This document shows positions 1 through 10,057 of a DNA stretch of 64,000 nucleotides, one piece after another. Within the stretch, counting starts at the first letter, position 1; the number at the start of each line of letters is the position of its first letter. A program made the translations under genes and the position numbers. This stretch comes from Micromussa lordhowensis (taxonomy: Eukaryota > Cnidaria > Anthozoa > Scleractinia > Lobophylliidae): the NCBI GenBank assembly GCA_964020085.1, contig OZ026608.1:15209979-15273978 (forward strand). Direction: 5' to 3'. The notes below the pieces were generated by a model. The model did no database searches, was not told where the DNA came from, and saw nothing but the letters and a program-made list of their open reading frames with translations.

Positions 1-32
1 AAGCATATCACCTAGTTCTAGGTGATATGCTT
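1..32. repeat. Perfect 15-bp-arm palindrome at window start
   Basis: Two 15-bp perfect inverted arms (AAGCATATCACCTAG and its complement) are separated by TT. It abuts the outer end of the long inverted repeat that starts near base 28, so it may be a terminal hairpin of that element or the inner edge of a structure cut off by the window start. Confidence 0.8.
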
Positions 33-179
33 CTGGCTTAACATATCAATGTGTTTTTTTCAGTTCGATGGGCGATTATGCTAATGAGGTAAGTTAAGAA
101 TAAAAAGAACAATGCATTGTTAAATTTCATCATAGTCCCCTCCACTAACTATGATTTCATAAAAGTTGATTTTATACGC

Positions 180-358
180 GTACCTGGCACTTGGCGTTCA
201 TGGTCCTGCTCTTCCCTGAAAACCATCGCAACTTCGTTGTCTTGAGGCACCAGATTTTCATCCTCGTCCGAGGATAACTCTTAGTTAAGTAACTTAAGGT
301 CGCTGTGTAGTCTGTAGGTTCCCGTATCGCAAAATTTTCGTTTACCCGCCATAGTCCA
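180..358 (-). pseudogene. Decayed copy of the MAGKRKF small ORF (left arm)
   Basis: Reading minus from about base 344, the sequence matches the intact ORF at 6,224-6,388 in the right arm. It has a stop codon (TAA) where the right copy has a CAA codon after the LLN residues. It is therefore a broken allele of the same arm-encoded short protein. Confidence 0.55.
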
Positions 359-605
359 AGTTGATTTCTTTCTACATGTCGCGATCACAACTAAACAAAA
401 TATTTATTGTTTCTTTGTGACGCAACTGACCTTTGCTCATCTCATCCCAGGTTCCATGACCATTGAGATTTCTCAGCCAGTCAAATGCCAGGAAATGCAA
501 CAGCGGGTGCTCCGAAAGATATTCTATTACGCATTCAAAATTTGAGCGCCATTTCTCTTGAGGTTTCTCGCTCACAAAGTTAAGTTTTGGTGGGGTGCCG
601 GTTAT

Positions 606-1203
606 ATGTCTAGCGAAATGGCAAGACTTGCACCGAATAAGCAAAGTAAACGCAGGCAGCAAGAAACAAACCGTTCGTCTTCATCAACCAGAGCTAGGTC
701 CTGTTGTCACACCTTGGCCGGCAATAAGCCATTCGTCCGCCGTGCCTCGAAGGACAACTTCTTCATCAGCTTCGAGTTCTCACTCGTCGCTATCCACGCG
801 TACACCGCCGACGGTCTCACCAATAAGTGAAACACCGAGATCAATCCCCAGACGCGAGGAAAACGAGCGAGATATGACGGGAGAAACGCCTCTGTCGAGA
901 GGATCGAACTCTGGCCAAGGCGCATCGCGATCAGGTCCGCCTTTACTGACAAATTCTACGGATGAGACCCCGCGATCAAGCCTCAGCAGCAAAGAAAGTC
1001 GCCGAGATGAGAGGAGAGCGACTCGCCCTCCTGCTTGTAGCGATGGTGGGCTCTCCTCAGGGGAAATCTTGAGGCAGATACAAGATTTTTGCCAGCGACA
1101 AGGAGCTTTCAATGTAAAGATTGAGGAGCATTTACAAACCGCAACCAGTGTTGACAAAGAAAAAAGAACAAGGCGGTTACCCAAAGCTGTTATGGTAAGC
1201 TAA
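606..1203 (+). pseudogene. Arm-encoded Ser/Thr-rich coiled-coil protein, left copy, frameshifted
   Basis: A start in MSSEMARLAPNKQ opens a basic, Ser/Thr/Pro-rich, probably disordered protein. It ends in a charged helical segment (about GEILRQIQDFCQRQ to EKRTRR) that looks like a coiled coil, followed directly by a GTAAGC splice-donor-like sequence near 1,198. I do not recognise the family. Compared with the right-arm copy, about 17 bases are missing near 690, so the MSSEMAR frame runs out and the remainder continues in the frame that starts at 595. Both copies descend from one ORF, probably an exon of a gene once carried by the element. Function unknown. Confidence 0.5.
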
Positions 1204-2117
1204 GGGTTTAGTTGCAATTTAACTGATTTACAATATTCGAAGGCGAGTGATTCAAAAGGGACGTGTTAGATTGGGGGGAGAGGCGCCGGGAGGAAATGGC
1301 GGGAAACAGAGGGCGCGGGTCTTGATGGTTAGTGGTCCATTATGGCGGACCAATAGTTCGAAGTCTGCAATTCGTTTGCGACTTTTCTGGGTCGATTTGT
1401 TAATAGTGAACGGATGGATTAAGTCTTATTATATGTAAGTTGTTTTCTGAACCCTCCAACAGTATGGCTGAGACCCAGACTGGGAGGTTTATGAGTTTAT
1501 TGCAAATAAGTTATGTTCCTTCCCATACTAAATGTTCCAGGCGTGTACAAAACACTTAGCAGAGACGATGGGGAGCAGATCCAGTGGGATTTAACAAAAA
1601 AGTATGCTAGTGTATCTCAAATGATAGAACTGATAGAACGTTGAGTAACAGTTTTACCTACATATGTGACAGAAATATACCTTTTACATGTACATTTACA
1701 GCTATTTCAAAAAAGTTGTCAGATCAAAACCTGAAGCTAACGAAACAAGACCAAATGGTGGTCTACAGGGTATCCACTGGGATTCGGCATAATGGCCTGC
1801 AGAAAATGTACAAGTTTGTATTTCTGCATGTGAAGACTGATTTGTTTTTTACTCTCAGTCAGGAGGTCCTTTTCTGTGGCTTTACTTTCACTGTCACATG
1901 GCTTTGAGTTTTGGAAATTCTTCTAAAATTCAGTGTGGCTACAAATAACTTGTTTCCACATGTCGTAAGAGAAAGAAAAGAAGCAAATTTGCATTTGTTG
2001 TGTCATTTTATCTCATTAGTATACCTCATTAGTAGCTATATGTGGAACAGGACAGGCACCCTTACTTAATTCTTGTCAGGCCGGACCTTTCAGAAGCAGT
2101 AGCACCTGATATCAACA
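1204..2117. other. Left-arm sequence without a clear gene
   Basis: This holds a GC-rich patch (about 1,260-1,340, gggggagaggcgccgggagg-like) and a possible short exon remnant reading VYKTLSRDDGEQIQWDLTKK at about 1,544-1,605, behind an AG preceded by pyrimidines. The phase does not join cleanly to the upstream ORF. The rest is AT-rich and matches 4,442-5,330 inverted. Confidence 0.4.
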
Positions 2118-2400
2118 GGGAGGCAGCGTGGCCGAGTGGTAAGCTCGTCGGACTCACAATCCAGCGGTCCCGGGTTCAAGTCCCGCTCTGGCCACTAGCT
2201 AGATTTGTTTCACGGTACGCCCGAGTTCAAATCCTCGGCCACACTTGTAAATAGCCAACTGGTCTGCCTCCGGCCAGTTGGGATTCTTAACAATGTTACG
2301 TTTAATTTGAATTGTTTGTTTCAGCTGTTTGAGTGGCATGCCTGTGAACTAGCTTGGTATAGCTGAGTGCATGTTCCACTATAAACAAATATTTGACATT
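2118..2400 (+). mobile_element. tRNA-derived SINE in the core of the fold-back element
   Basis: A tRNA-like head (about 2,122-2,194) carries an A-box-like TGGCCGAGTGG and a B-box-like GGTTCAAGTCC with a pairing T-arm. A second B-box-like GAGTTCAAATCC follows at about 2,224. A non-tRNA body follows that contains an inverted CCAACTGG/CCAGTTGG segment. The head starts exactly where the left inverted arm ends, so it inserted at or near the inner boundary. I infer a tRNA-derived SINE rather than a working tRNA because of the long fused body. Confidence 0.65.
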
Positions 2401-2472
2401 TTGACATGTGTGGGGGGTGCATAGGCTTCATTATTTATTGAAGAAGCTAGGATTTTAACATTCAATACATCG

Positions 2473-3280
2473 TCTCGTGACTGCCTTTGCCGATGTCGCA
2501 CGGTACAGTAAAAAGCAGCCATCCCTTATGCCAGACTGCTGTGTGGCCTGGAGAGTACTTAGAGCTGGACATCCCCCCTGACCTGGGAGATGATCGTATT
2601 CTGGGACTTCAACCACGTGCAGACACCCCTATCTCAAAGCATACGAAACCTGCCCGAGTATACACCCTCACCTTTCCTCCACGAAGACGACCACACTCCA
2701 TGCGCTTTCACGTCGCGTCAGTACAAAACAGTCGCCCCACTTCAAGGCTTTCTATAAGCATCATCCACTACGACTCACCGTTGACACAGGCGCAGAGACT
2801 AGTATGATTAGATCATCTGTTGCCCATTCTATTGGTGCTCCCATTAAACAGTCTTCCCAGCAGGCATTGCAGGCCGACGGCGTGACTCCCTTAGCCGTAG
2901 CCGGCGAAACTCGCCTCATCTTATCCCGAGCAGAAAAACAACTTGCTCTTGACGCCCTCGTTGTTGACGACCTTGACGTAGACATTCTAGCTGGCACGCC
3001 CTTCCTGATTGCCAATGACATTACCGTCCGCCCTGCGAAGTGCCAAGTACGTATTCAAGACTCTGAAATCATACATGACGAACCTACAGATGAAACAACC
3101 ACTGGTTCCCATGCTGTGCCACGTGCACAAATTTTCACCCTACGCGCTCCGTCTTCTGCGACTGTCGTGTGGCCTGGAGTGTACTTAGAGCTGGACATCT
3201 CCCCTGACCTGGGAGATGATCGCCTGGCACTTCAACCACGTACAGACACCCCTATCTCAAAGCATACGAAACCTGCCTAA
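2473..3280 (+). pseudogene. Ty3/gypsy-like pol fragment: aspartic protease, rearranged
   Basis: From about 2,660 a frame reads HFKAFYKHHPLRL then VDTGAETSMI, with the retropepsin active-site triad DTG at 2,783-2,791. It continues with DVDILAGTPFLIANDI, the usual second conserved strand, to a stop at 3,278-3,280. The segment in front (2,473-2,655) is a scramble. It joins a copy of reverse-transcriptase sequence (also at about 3,812-3,873) to a copy of the segment that also lies at about 3,165-3,277. The element is a retrotransposon remnant; gag, RNase H, integrase and LTRs were not found. The family name (Ty3/gypsy-like) rests on protease and RT motifs and order, not on a search. Confidence 0.75.
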
Positions 3281-3301
3281 ATCTAGCCTGAGACCCAAAT
3301 C

Positions 3302-4440
3302 TTGGAAGCTGTCGGATCCAAAATCCGTTTAGTCAACACCTCCAACGAGCCAAACTCCATCGGTCGCTTTGAGCACCTCAGACAGATCCTACCCACTACA
3401 GGCGTACCGTCACCGACCCCCAGCCCGACACCCACCGATCAATCATCTCCCGTGCGGCCCAAGTGTTCACCACCCTTTTCGTCTGCCGTGTCCGTAGATC
3501 CTGACAACTTACTACCAGATCAGTCCCGCCTCAAATTTCAGCAGCTGCTGCAAGAGTACGATCGCGTCTTTGACCCCAAGATAACCGGTTACAACGGTGC
3601 AGCTGGTCCCATTCAAGCTACTGTAAACATTGGCCCAGTACAGCCCCCTCAGCGCAAAGGGCGCATTCCGCAGTACTCGCGCAACCAACTTGTAGAGCTG
3701 CAAGCAATGCTCGATGAACTTGAACAGGCCAAGGTCTTCCGTCGCCCCGATAACCGTCGAGTACCTGAATCCGTCGTTCCTAGTTAAAAAGCCTTCAGGT
3801 GGACACCGTTTCGTGACTGCCTTTGCCGATGTCGCACGGTACAGTAAACCGCAGCCATCCCTTATGCCAGACGTCAACACAACCCTGCGCACCATCACAC
3901 CCTGGCGCTATCTGAGCAAAACCGGTCTCACGCAAGCATTCTATCAGATCCCACTCTCCCAGTCTTCTCTGAAGTGCTGTGGCGTAGCAACACCCTTTCG
4001 AGAAATCCGTGTGTACACCAGATCAGCAATGGACATGCTTGGCTCTGAAACCGCTCTAGACGAAATTATGTGCCGCGTTCTCGGTGCCCTTATCCAAGAA
4101 GGCTGCGTGACTAAACTTGCAGACGACCTCTACTGTGGCGGTGATTCACCCGAAACCCTCCTATCCAACTGGAGACGTGTACTTGAGTCCCTCGACCGCT
4201 GCAACCTTCGTTTGTCTCCTACCAAAACCATCATTTGCCCGAAGTCTACCACCATCCTCGGCTGGATCTGGTCCCAAGGCTAGCTAGCCCCCACCGTATC
4301 GCCGTCTTGTCTTCATGCCCTCCTCCCCAAAGTGTGAAAGGCCTCCGTTCCTTTATTGGCGCTTATAAGGTCCTCGGTCGCGTGCTCCCAAACTGCTCTG
4401 ACGTGGTGGATCCCCTCGAGTGTGCCCTCGCTGCCTCCAT
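3302..4440 (+). pseudogene. Ty3/gypsy-like pol fragment: linker and reverse transcriptase, frameshifted
   Basis: The frame 3,302-3,787 carries the protease-RT linker and the start of RT. Near 3,750 the frame changes and RT continues at about 3,746-4,283 with [26 protein letters not shown] and the catalytic ADD (LADDLYCGG, about 4,117-4,143). This family has LADD rather than the common YxDD. It breaks again at a TAG by 4,281. Homology continues in a third frame ([29 protein letters not shown]) to about 4,440, where the right inverted arm starts. Two frameshifts and missing RNase H and integrase make it non-functional. It shares its orientation with the protease fragment upstream. Confidence 0.8.
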
Positions 4441-5351
4441 GTTGATATCAGGTGCTACTGCTTCTGAAAGGTCCAGCCTGACAAGAATTAAGTAAGGATG
4501 CCTGTCCTGTTCCACATATAGCTACTAATGAGGTATACTAATGAGATAAAATGACACAACAAATGCAAATTTGCTTCTTTTCTTTCTCTTACGACATGTG
4601 GAAACAAGTTATTTGTAGCCACACTGAATTTTAGAAGAATTTCCAAAACTCAAAGCCATGTGACAGTGAAAGTAAAGCCACAGAAAAGGACCTCCTGACT
4701 GAGAGTAAAAAACAAATCAGTCTTCACATGCAGAAATACAAACTTGTACATTTTCTGCAGGCCATTATGCCGAATCCCAGTGGATACCCTGTAGACCACC
4801 ATTTGGTCTTGTTTCGTTAGCTTCAGGTTTTGATCTGACAACTTTTTTGAAATAGCTGTAAATGTACATGTAAAAGGTACATTTCTGTCACATATGTAAG
4901 TAACTGACTGTTACTCAACGTTTTTTAATTCAGTTCTATCATTTGAGATATACTTGCATACCTTTTTGTTAAATCCCACTGGATCTGCTCCCCATCGTTT
5001 CTGCTAAGTGTTTTGTACACGTCTCGAACATTTAGTATGGGAAGGAACATAACTTATGCTGTGCAATAAACTCATAAACCTCCCAGTCTGGGTCTCAGCC
5101 ATACTGTTGGAGGGTTCAGGAAACAACTTACATATAATAGGACTTTAATCCATCCGTTCACCATTACGAAATCGACCCAGAAAAGTCGCAATCGAATTGC
5201 AGACTATTGGTCCGCCATAATGGCCCACAAACCATCAAGACCCGCGCCCTCTGTTTCCCGCCATTTCCTCCCGGCGCCTCTAGATCTCCCCCCAATCCAA
5301 CACGTCCCTTTTGAATCACTCGCCTTCGAATATTGTAAATTAGTTAAATCC

Positions 5352-6018
5352 TTAGCTTACCGTAACAGCTTTGGGTGACCGCCCTGTTCTTTTTTCTTTG
5401 TCAACACTGGTTGCGGTTTGTAAATGCTCCTCAATCTTTGCATTGAAAGCTTCTTGTCGCTGGCAAAAATCTTGTATCCGCCTCAAGATTTCCCCTGAGG
5501 AGAGCCCACCATCGCTACAAGCAGGAGGGCGAGTCGCTCTCCCAGCTCTCATCTCGGCGACTTTCTTCGCTGCTGAGGCTTGATTGCGGGGTCTTATCCG
5601 TAGAATTTGTCAGTCAAGGCGGACCTGATCGCGATGCGCCGTGGCCAGAGCTCGATCCTCTTGACAGCGGCGTTTCTCCCCTCATATCTCGCTCGTTTTC
5701 TTCGCGTCTGGGGATTGATCTCGGTGTTTCACTTATTGATGAGACCGTCGGCGGTGTACGCGTGGATAGCGACGAGTGAGAACTCGAAGCTGATGAAGAA
5801 GTTGTCCTTCGAGGCACGACGGACGAATGGCTTATTGCCGGCCAAGGTGTGACAACAGGACCATTGCTTCTGGTGGCCCTAGCTCTCGTTGATGAAGATG
5901 AACGGTTTGTTTCTTGCTGCCTGCGTTTACTTTGCTTATTCGGTGCAAGCCTTGCCATTTCGCTAGACATATAACCGGCACTCAACCAAAACTTAACTTT
6001 GTGAGCGAGAAACCTCAA
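5352..6018 (-). pseudogene. Arm-encoded Ser/Thr-rich coiled-coil protein, right copy, broken
   Basis: This is the partner of 606-1,203. Here the N-terminal half is in one frame (the MSSEMARLAPNKQ start lies near 5,970), because the 17 bases missing on the left are present. A TGA interrupts it just before 5,614, where the left copy reads TTA. An extra 4 bases (CTGG) near 5,540 shift the frame before the coiled-coil part. The two arms thus carry different lesions. Function unknown. Confidence 0.55.
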
Positions 6019-6223
6019 TAGAAATGGCGCTCAAATTTTGAATGCGTAACAGAATATCTCTCGGAGCACCCGCTGTCGTATTTCCTGGCATTTGACTGGC
6101 TGAGAGATCTCAATGGCCATGGAACCTGGGATGAGATGAGCAAAGGTCAGTTGCGTCACAAAGAAACAAGAAAAACTTTGTTTAGTTGTGATCGCAACAT
6201 GTAGAAAGAAATCAACTTGGACT

Positions 6224-6388
6224 ATGGCGGGTAAACGAAAATTTTGCGATACGGGAACCTACAGACTACACAGCGACCTTAAGTTACTTAACCAAGAGTT
6301 ATCCTCGGACGAGGATGAAAATCTGGTGCCTCAAGACAACGAAGTTGCGATGGTTTTCAGGGAAGAGCAGGACCATGAACGCCAATAA
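6224..6388 (+). CDS. Small acidic ORF near the right end of the fold-back element
   Basis: The ATG lies in ACTATGGCG, and 54 codons follow to a stop at 6,386-6,388. The product starts MAGKRKFCDTGTYRLHSDLK and then becomes acidic (SSDEDEN). The left-arm copy has a premature stop. It may be a first exon, since a same-frame open stretch begins upstream at 6,188, but no donor is obvious. I do not recognise it and would treat it as a hypothetical, possibly non-functional, element ORF. Confidence 0.3.
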   Translation: MAGKRKFCDTGTYRLHSDLKLLNQELSSDEDENLVPQDNEVAMVFREEQDHERQ

Positions 6389-6437
6389 TCGCCCATCGAA
6401 CTGAAAAAAAAAACATTGATATGTTAAGCCAGAAGCA

Positions 6438-6800
6438 GAAGCATCTTGTATTCAAGGTTTCATACGCTTCAAGCCTCTTAACGGAACACGTTGAGACATT
6501 TTTACGTAACTTTGCGCTCCGTTACGGGATTGCCTAAATTTATCAATAACTCATCTTCACGCGTCTTCACGGAATACGTAAAGATATTATTTTATATTAT
6601 TTGCGCATCTTTACGCTTCTTTACGGAATGCGTAAAGGTGTCTTTACGTAACTTTGCGCTCCGTTACCAGATTGTGTAATTTATCAATAACGCATCGTTA
6701 CTATACGCTTCTTTATGAAACGCGTCAAGGTATTTTTACGCATCTACACACTTCATTTACGCTTCATCTTTACGATCTTTTACGTTTCAAGTATTGAATG
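6438..6800. repeat. Degenerate TTTACG/TACG-rich tandem region
   Basis: Blocks such as TTTACGTAACTTTGCGCTCC (about 6,500 and 6,643) and ACGCTTCTTTACGGAA recur with TTTATCAATAAC, giving an imperfect unit of roughly 140-150 bases plus many ACGC/TACG submotifs. Several ACGTAA/TTACGT words make local inverted pairs. There is no coding potential. Confidence 0.7.
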
Positions 6801-7944
6801 CTCAAGGCCTCAATAACACACCTTATCACTTTCTTGTGCGATTTGTGAATCCTTCCTTTGTTACGTTTCTTTTTTTTTTCTTTAACAGTCTCCCATGTTT
6901 ACTTTTAAGCCACTGGATTATCTAAAATTTGACAGCCCAGTTAATCAGACTAAAGAAAAAATACACTGCCACAATATTCTAAGAAGATTTCACAAATGAA
7001 TCTCCATGAAGTTACTTGAAAAAAATGATGACCTCCCTCAAGAAAAATCTGCACTAGAAACACCAATTATTAGTAAATCGTTTATTAAAAAAACACAACT
7101 TGCAGCTATAAGCTGTTGTTCACAATCTATAGCAAGCCACGATCAACAACAGTAGCATGAAGTGAAGTTAATATAATTATTGAAAACAATATTTATACTG
7201 ATTGTTCAAAACTTTTTGATTCCATTTTACTAATACTGTACTGAAAAGGCTAAAACATTATTCTTTCATGCAGTTCTAAACAAATCAATGATCAAGTCAG
7301 CCTGTGACCAGAAATGTGTTGTTTTTGGACGAAAGGACATCTTACATGATGGTAAGTTATTCTGTATAAAAAAAAGTGGAAAAAGAAATGTGAAATTTCG
7401 TCGCAGTGGCACTTTAACAATCTTTCCACAAGCGCTCGTTGGATATGAGATGATAGATAGCGAACATTGACGTAATCACTGCCTCCTAGTCGTACATTTA
7501 ACCGAAAAGACTGGGAATAAAACAAAAGGGCAGGTGGTAAAATAACGGGGGTGGGGTGAGGGATGAATGGGATGCTGCAACCTCAGTTCCAGTAAAGTTT
7601 GAAAATTCTTTCCTAAGTGATTCAAAATCGGTGTACTGTAAGAAATTTTTTGGGAATTTCCCGAAAAATATTTAAGCGATTTTACGTGATATTTGTGGAA
7701 AAGCCTAACGCCAAGCAAGTTGGCAGAGTAATTAATTTAATCAATTAGATAACTTTTCTTTTATGTCTGAAATCCTTCAAGTCTCGTCACCTTTGATACT
7801 GACAAAGTCTCGTAGTCTGTTTGAAAAGTGATGAAACGTTATTCACTCGAAAGAAACTCCTCATTGACGTTCATAAAGGTGCAGGCAGGTGAAAATCCGA
7901 GTACATTTCCAGTTTTTTATTTAGGGAGATTTAAGAATAAGACA
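6801..7944. other. Non-coding AT-rich interval
   Basis: I see no gene here. A half copy of the GTTGGATATGAGATGATAGA repeat lies at about 7,438-7,460; full hairpin versions occur at about 9,060 and 9,490. Short ORFs here have no recognisable motif and look like chance. Confidence 0.5.
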
Positions 7945-8691
7945 TTTCCGTATTCATAACTCAAAAAATCGATTCGCGCGTTGGTCGTCTATGTCTTGCA
8001 AGGTGAAGAGTGAGCTCATGCGAAAACCGGGCAAAAATGTCGGGTTTGGTGAGTGAATGATCGTTTATTCTCTTCAGAATTGGCGGACCCCTGCAGAAAT
8101 TGGCATTTGACACTAATTTATGCGTATTTAATTAGCCGTCTTTGGTTTAGTCTTTCTACAACACGAAAAGCCTTGTGAAAATGAAATCCACTGGATCATG
8201 TTTTACAAATATCAGTCTAAAAAAGCACAGTTATTCATTTGAACTGGGCAATTTGATTTCTCCCCTTGGCTTTATGATCTCAGGTAAGGTGCATATTTCG
8301 TAGTGTTGTGAATATGCATGTAATTGATGGCAAATATCTGCAATGGGCAAAACCAAGTACACATTATTCTAGCATGGACAGTGAGAGAAATCAATAAAGT
8401 TCCCCAAAAATCTAAAAAATGTTTGGGGACTTTAAGGACTCAGCTGGTGTACTGTTTACATAGAACTTTATGATTTATGGCTATTTCGTGAACATCGACT
8501 GAATTATGTACCAGTAGCCTAACTAATATCAATAAGAATATCCACCTAAGCATTTTTTTTTTATCGATTACAAGTAAAAGTTTGGCGAAAAGACGTACTT
8601 GAGACACATCTATCAAATACTTTTTGAGCTTTATCTTGAGGCCTTCTCACGATATCGATACTGCAGCAGTAGATTCTACTCACAAGTTTTC

Positions 8692-8928
8692 TCAGCTTAC
8701 GCGTTCAGGTGTAAAATAGAATCGAAAAAAGATAGAAGCTACTACATACATGTCATTTAGAATTGATTTTGCGCTCTCACGAATATAAACGATACAAACA
8801 GCGATACTACACACCAAAATGTGTAATAAGAGAGTTAGTATTGCACTGTAGAGTCGTAGTTTTCTTTCGTCATTTGCACGCGCCTTATGGGATCGATATC
8901 CACTTGTCACTTGCGTTTGTCTGGCCAT
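8692..8928 (-). CDS. Conserved short ORF of the 2-kb repeat (copy A)
   Basis: The start has a strong Kozak context (ACAACCATGGCC) and is preserved in copies B and C. The first ~35 residues (MARQTQVTSGYRSHKARAN, then ANDER and LRLYSAILTLL) are nearly identical in all three copies, and the tails then diverge. A hydrophobic stretch follows residue 30. Just upstream lies a palindromic TATCCACYGGATR repeat. This may be the first exon of a repeat-encoded or captured protein. I recognise no family, and function is unknown. Confidence 0.35.
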   Translation of the reverse strand: MARQTQVTSGYRSHKARANDERKLRLYSAILTLLLHILVCSIAVCIVYIRESAKSILNDMYVVASIFFRFYFTPERVS

Positions 8929-9479
8929 GGTTGTTTAAAAGGTAGATAACGCTATCCACCGGATGAATCACTATCCAGTGGATAACACGGTTTGTTTTGT
9001 TAACAATTATCCACTCGATAGCAATTTATCCGGTGGATATTTCAGTAACAAATATTCCACGAGCGTGCGTTGGATATGTGACGATAGATAGCTAGCCAAC
9101 GAGGCTAATCATCTCATATCCAACTAGCGCAAGTCGAATGATTGTTTTATTAAAAACGCTCTTAAGATATAAAAAACTAACAAAATAGAAATAAAAATGC
9201 CCCAAAAGGTACGCGTACGTTTACCATATTTGCAAAGTATGGGATAAAATGGCTCGTATACCATGATGGCTAAGCCAATGAAAACTTTTGAATTGCATTA
9301 TCCAGTGATCCAGTTTTTAATAATGTTAGGTATTCCATTTACGATACCATGTCATGGAAGCTAGCTTGACAAAGACTTTAGATAAAAAAAGATTTCTTAA
9401 TCAACTACCTGAACTTTGGATAATAGAAAGCAAACGTAGGATTTAGTGCCAGTTTATTGGCCCAGTGTAGCTTTGCGAT

Positions 9480-9485
9480 ATTTAA

Positions 9486-9538
<53 letters not shown>

Positions 9539-9560
9539 CCGTAGCGCCGAGTTGGCTATA

Positions 9561-9596
<36 letters not shown>

Positions 9597-9817
9597 ATTT
9601 TATTAAAAACGCCCTCAAAATATAGAAAACTAGACTACAATTAAAATAAAAAGGCCCAAATCATCATGCATACGCTCGCCATCTTTGTAGATCATGGTAT
9701 AATGGCTCATATACCATGATGGCTAAGCCAATAAAAACTCTCGAATTGCATTATCCAATGATCCAGTTTTTTGATAATGGCTCATATACCATGATGGCTA
9801 AGCCAACAAAAACTCTC

Positions 9818-9853
<36 letters not shown>
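9480..9853. mobile_element. Hairpin MITE inserted in repeat copy A
   Basis: A near-perfect inverted pair, GAGCGCGCGTTGGATATGAG (about 9,497) with CTCATATCCAACAAGCGCGA (about 9,566), brackets a short loop (AACGAGGCCCGTAGCGCCGA). A 75-base unit then occurs twice in tandem (about 9,704-9,778 and 9,779-9,853; CATGATGGCTAAGCCAA shared). Copies B and C lack the insertion. Confidence 0.7.
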
Positions 9854-9854
<1 letters not shown>

Positions 9855-9912
9855 CTTGTTATGCAATGCTCTCGAGTGGTATGCCATGGAATATTCCACG
9901 AGTCATACTTAT

Positions 9913-10057
9913 TTTCTCAGTATACAAGCGAGTCTTTAGGGGCCGTGTATACCAGGCCCCGGTTGTTCGAAGACTGGATAACACTAGATATTAGATCTCC
10001 AGTGCAATATTGCAATGCTCAACTGTGGTCAGATGCTCTGTATACTACCGATTTCGT
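9913..10057. other. 3' flank of the glycosyltransferase-like gene
   Basis: A short non-coding interval downstream of the minus-strand gene. It contains CCGGTTGTTCGAAGACTGG, which resembles the terminus of the GGGCCGGGTTGTTC MITE family seen at 53,215. No clear polyadenylation signal was identified. Confidence 0.35.

Larger units (their letters stand above)
28..2118 (+). repeat. Left arm of a 6.4-kb fold-back element
   Basis: This stretch is the reverse complement of 4,442-6,437. The outer ends match at TTCTGGCTTAACATATCAA (about 31-49 and 6,417-6,435) and the inner ends at GATATCAGGTGCTACTGCTT and its complement. The left arm carries about 115 extra bases near 76-190 that the right arm lacks. 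The arms are close but clearly diverged by substitutions and small indels, so this is not an exact assembly duplication. Very long inverted arms around a non-homologous core are typical of fold-back DNA transposons. No transposase was recognised. Confidence 0.85.
4442..6437 (-). repeat. Right arm of the 6.4-kb fold-back element
   Basis: This is the inverted partner of 28-2,118. It includes the same GC-rich patch (about 5,215-5,300) and the same two ORFs in opposite orientation. The outer end reads TTGATATGTTAAGCCAGAAG. Outside it the sequence changes at once to a TACG-rich tandem region. Confidence 0.85.
7945..9912 (+). repeat. Copy A of a 2-kb dispersed repeat
   Basis: From TTCATAACTCAAAAAATCGA (about 7,952) through GGTATGCCATGGAATATTCC near 9,880, this matches 26,150-28,230 in direct orientation and 47,000-49,640 inverted. 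In copy A the match is interrupted by an extra hairpin MITE (about 9,480-9,853). The ends show no clear terminal inverted repeat, so the mobility class is unknown. Confidence 0.8.

Noticed and set aside
372..1184. Minus-strand ORFs opposite the Ser/Thr-rich arm protein
   Set aside because: Shadows of the plus-strand frame; the right-arm copy does not keep them with the same ends.
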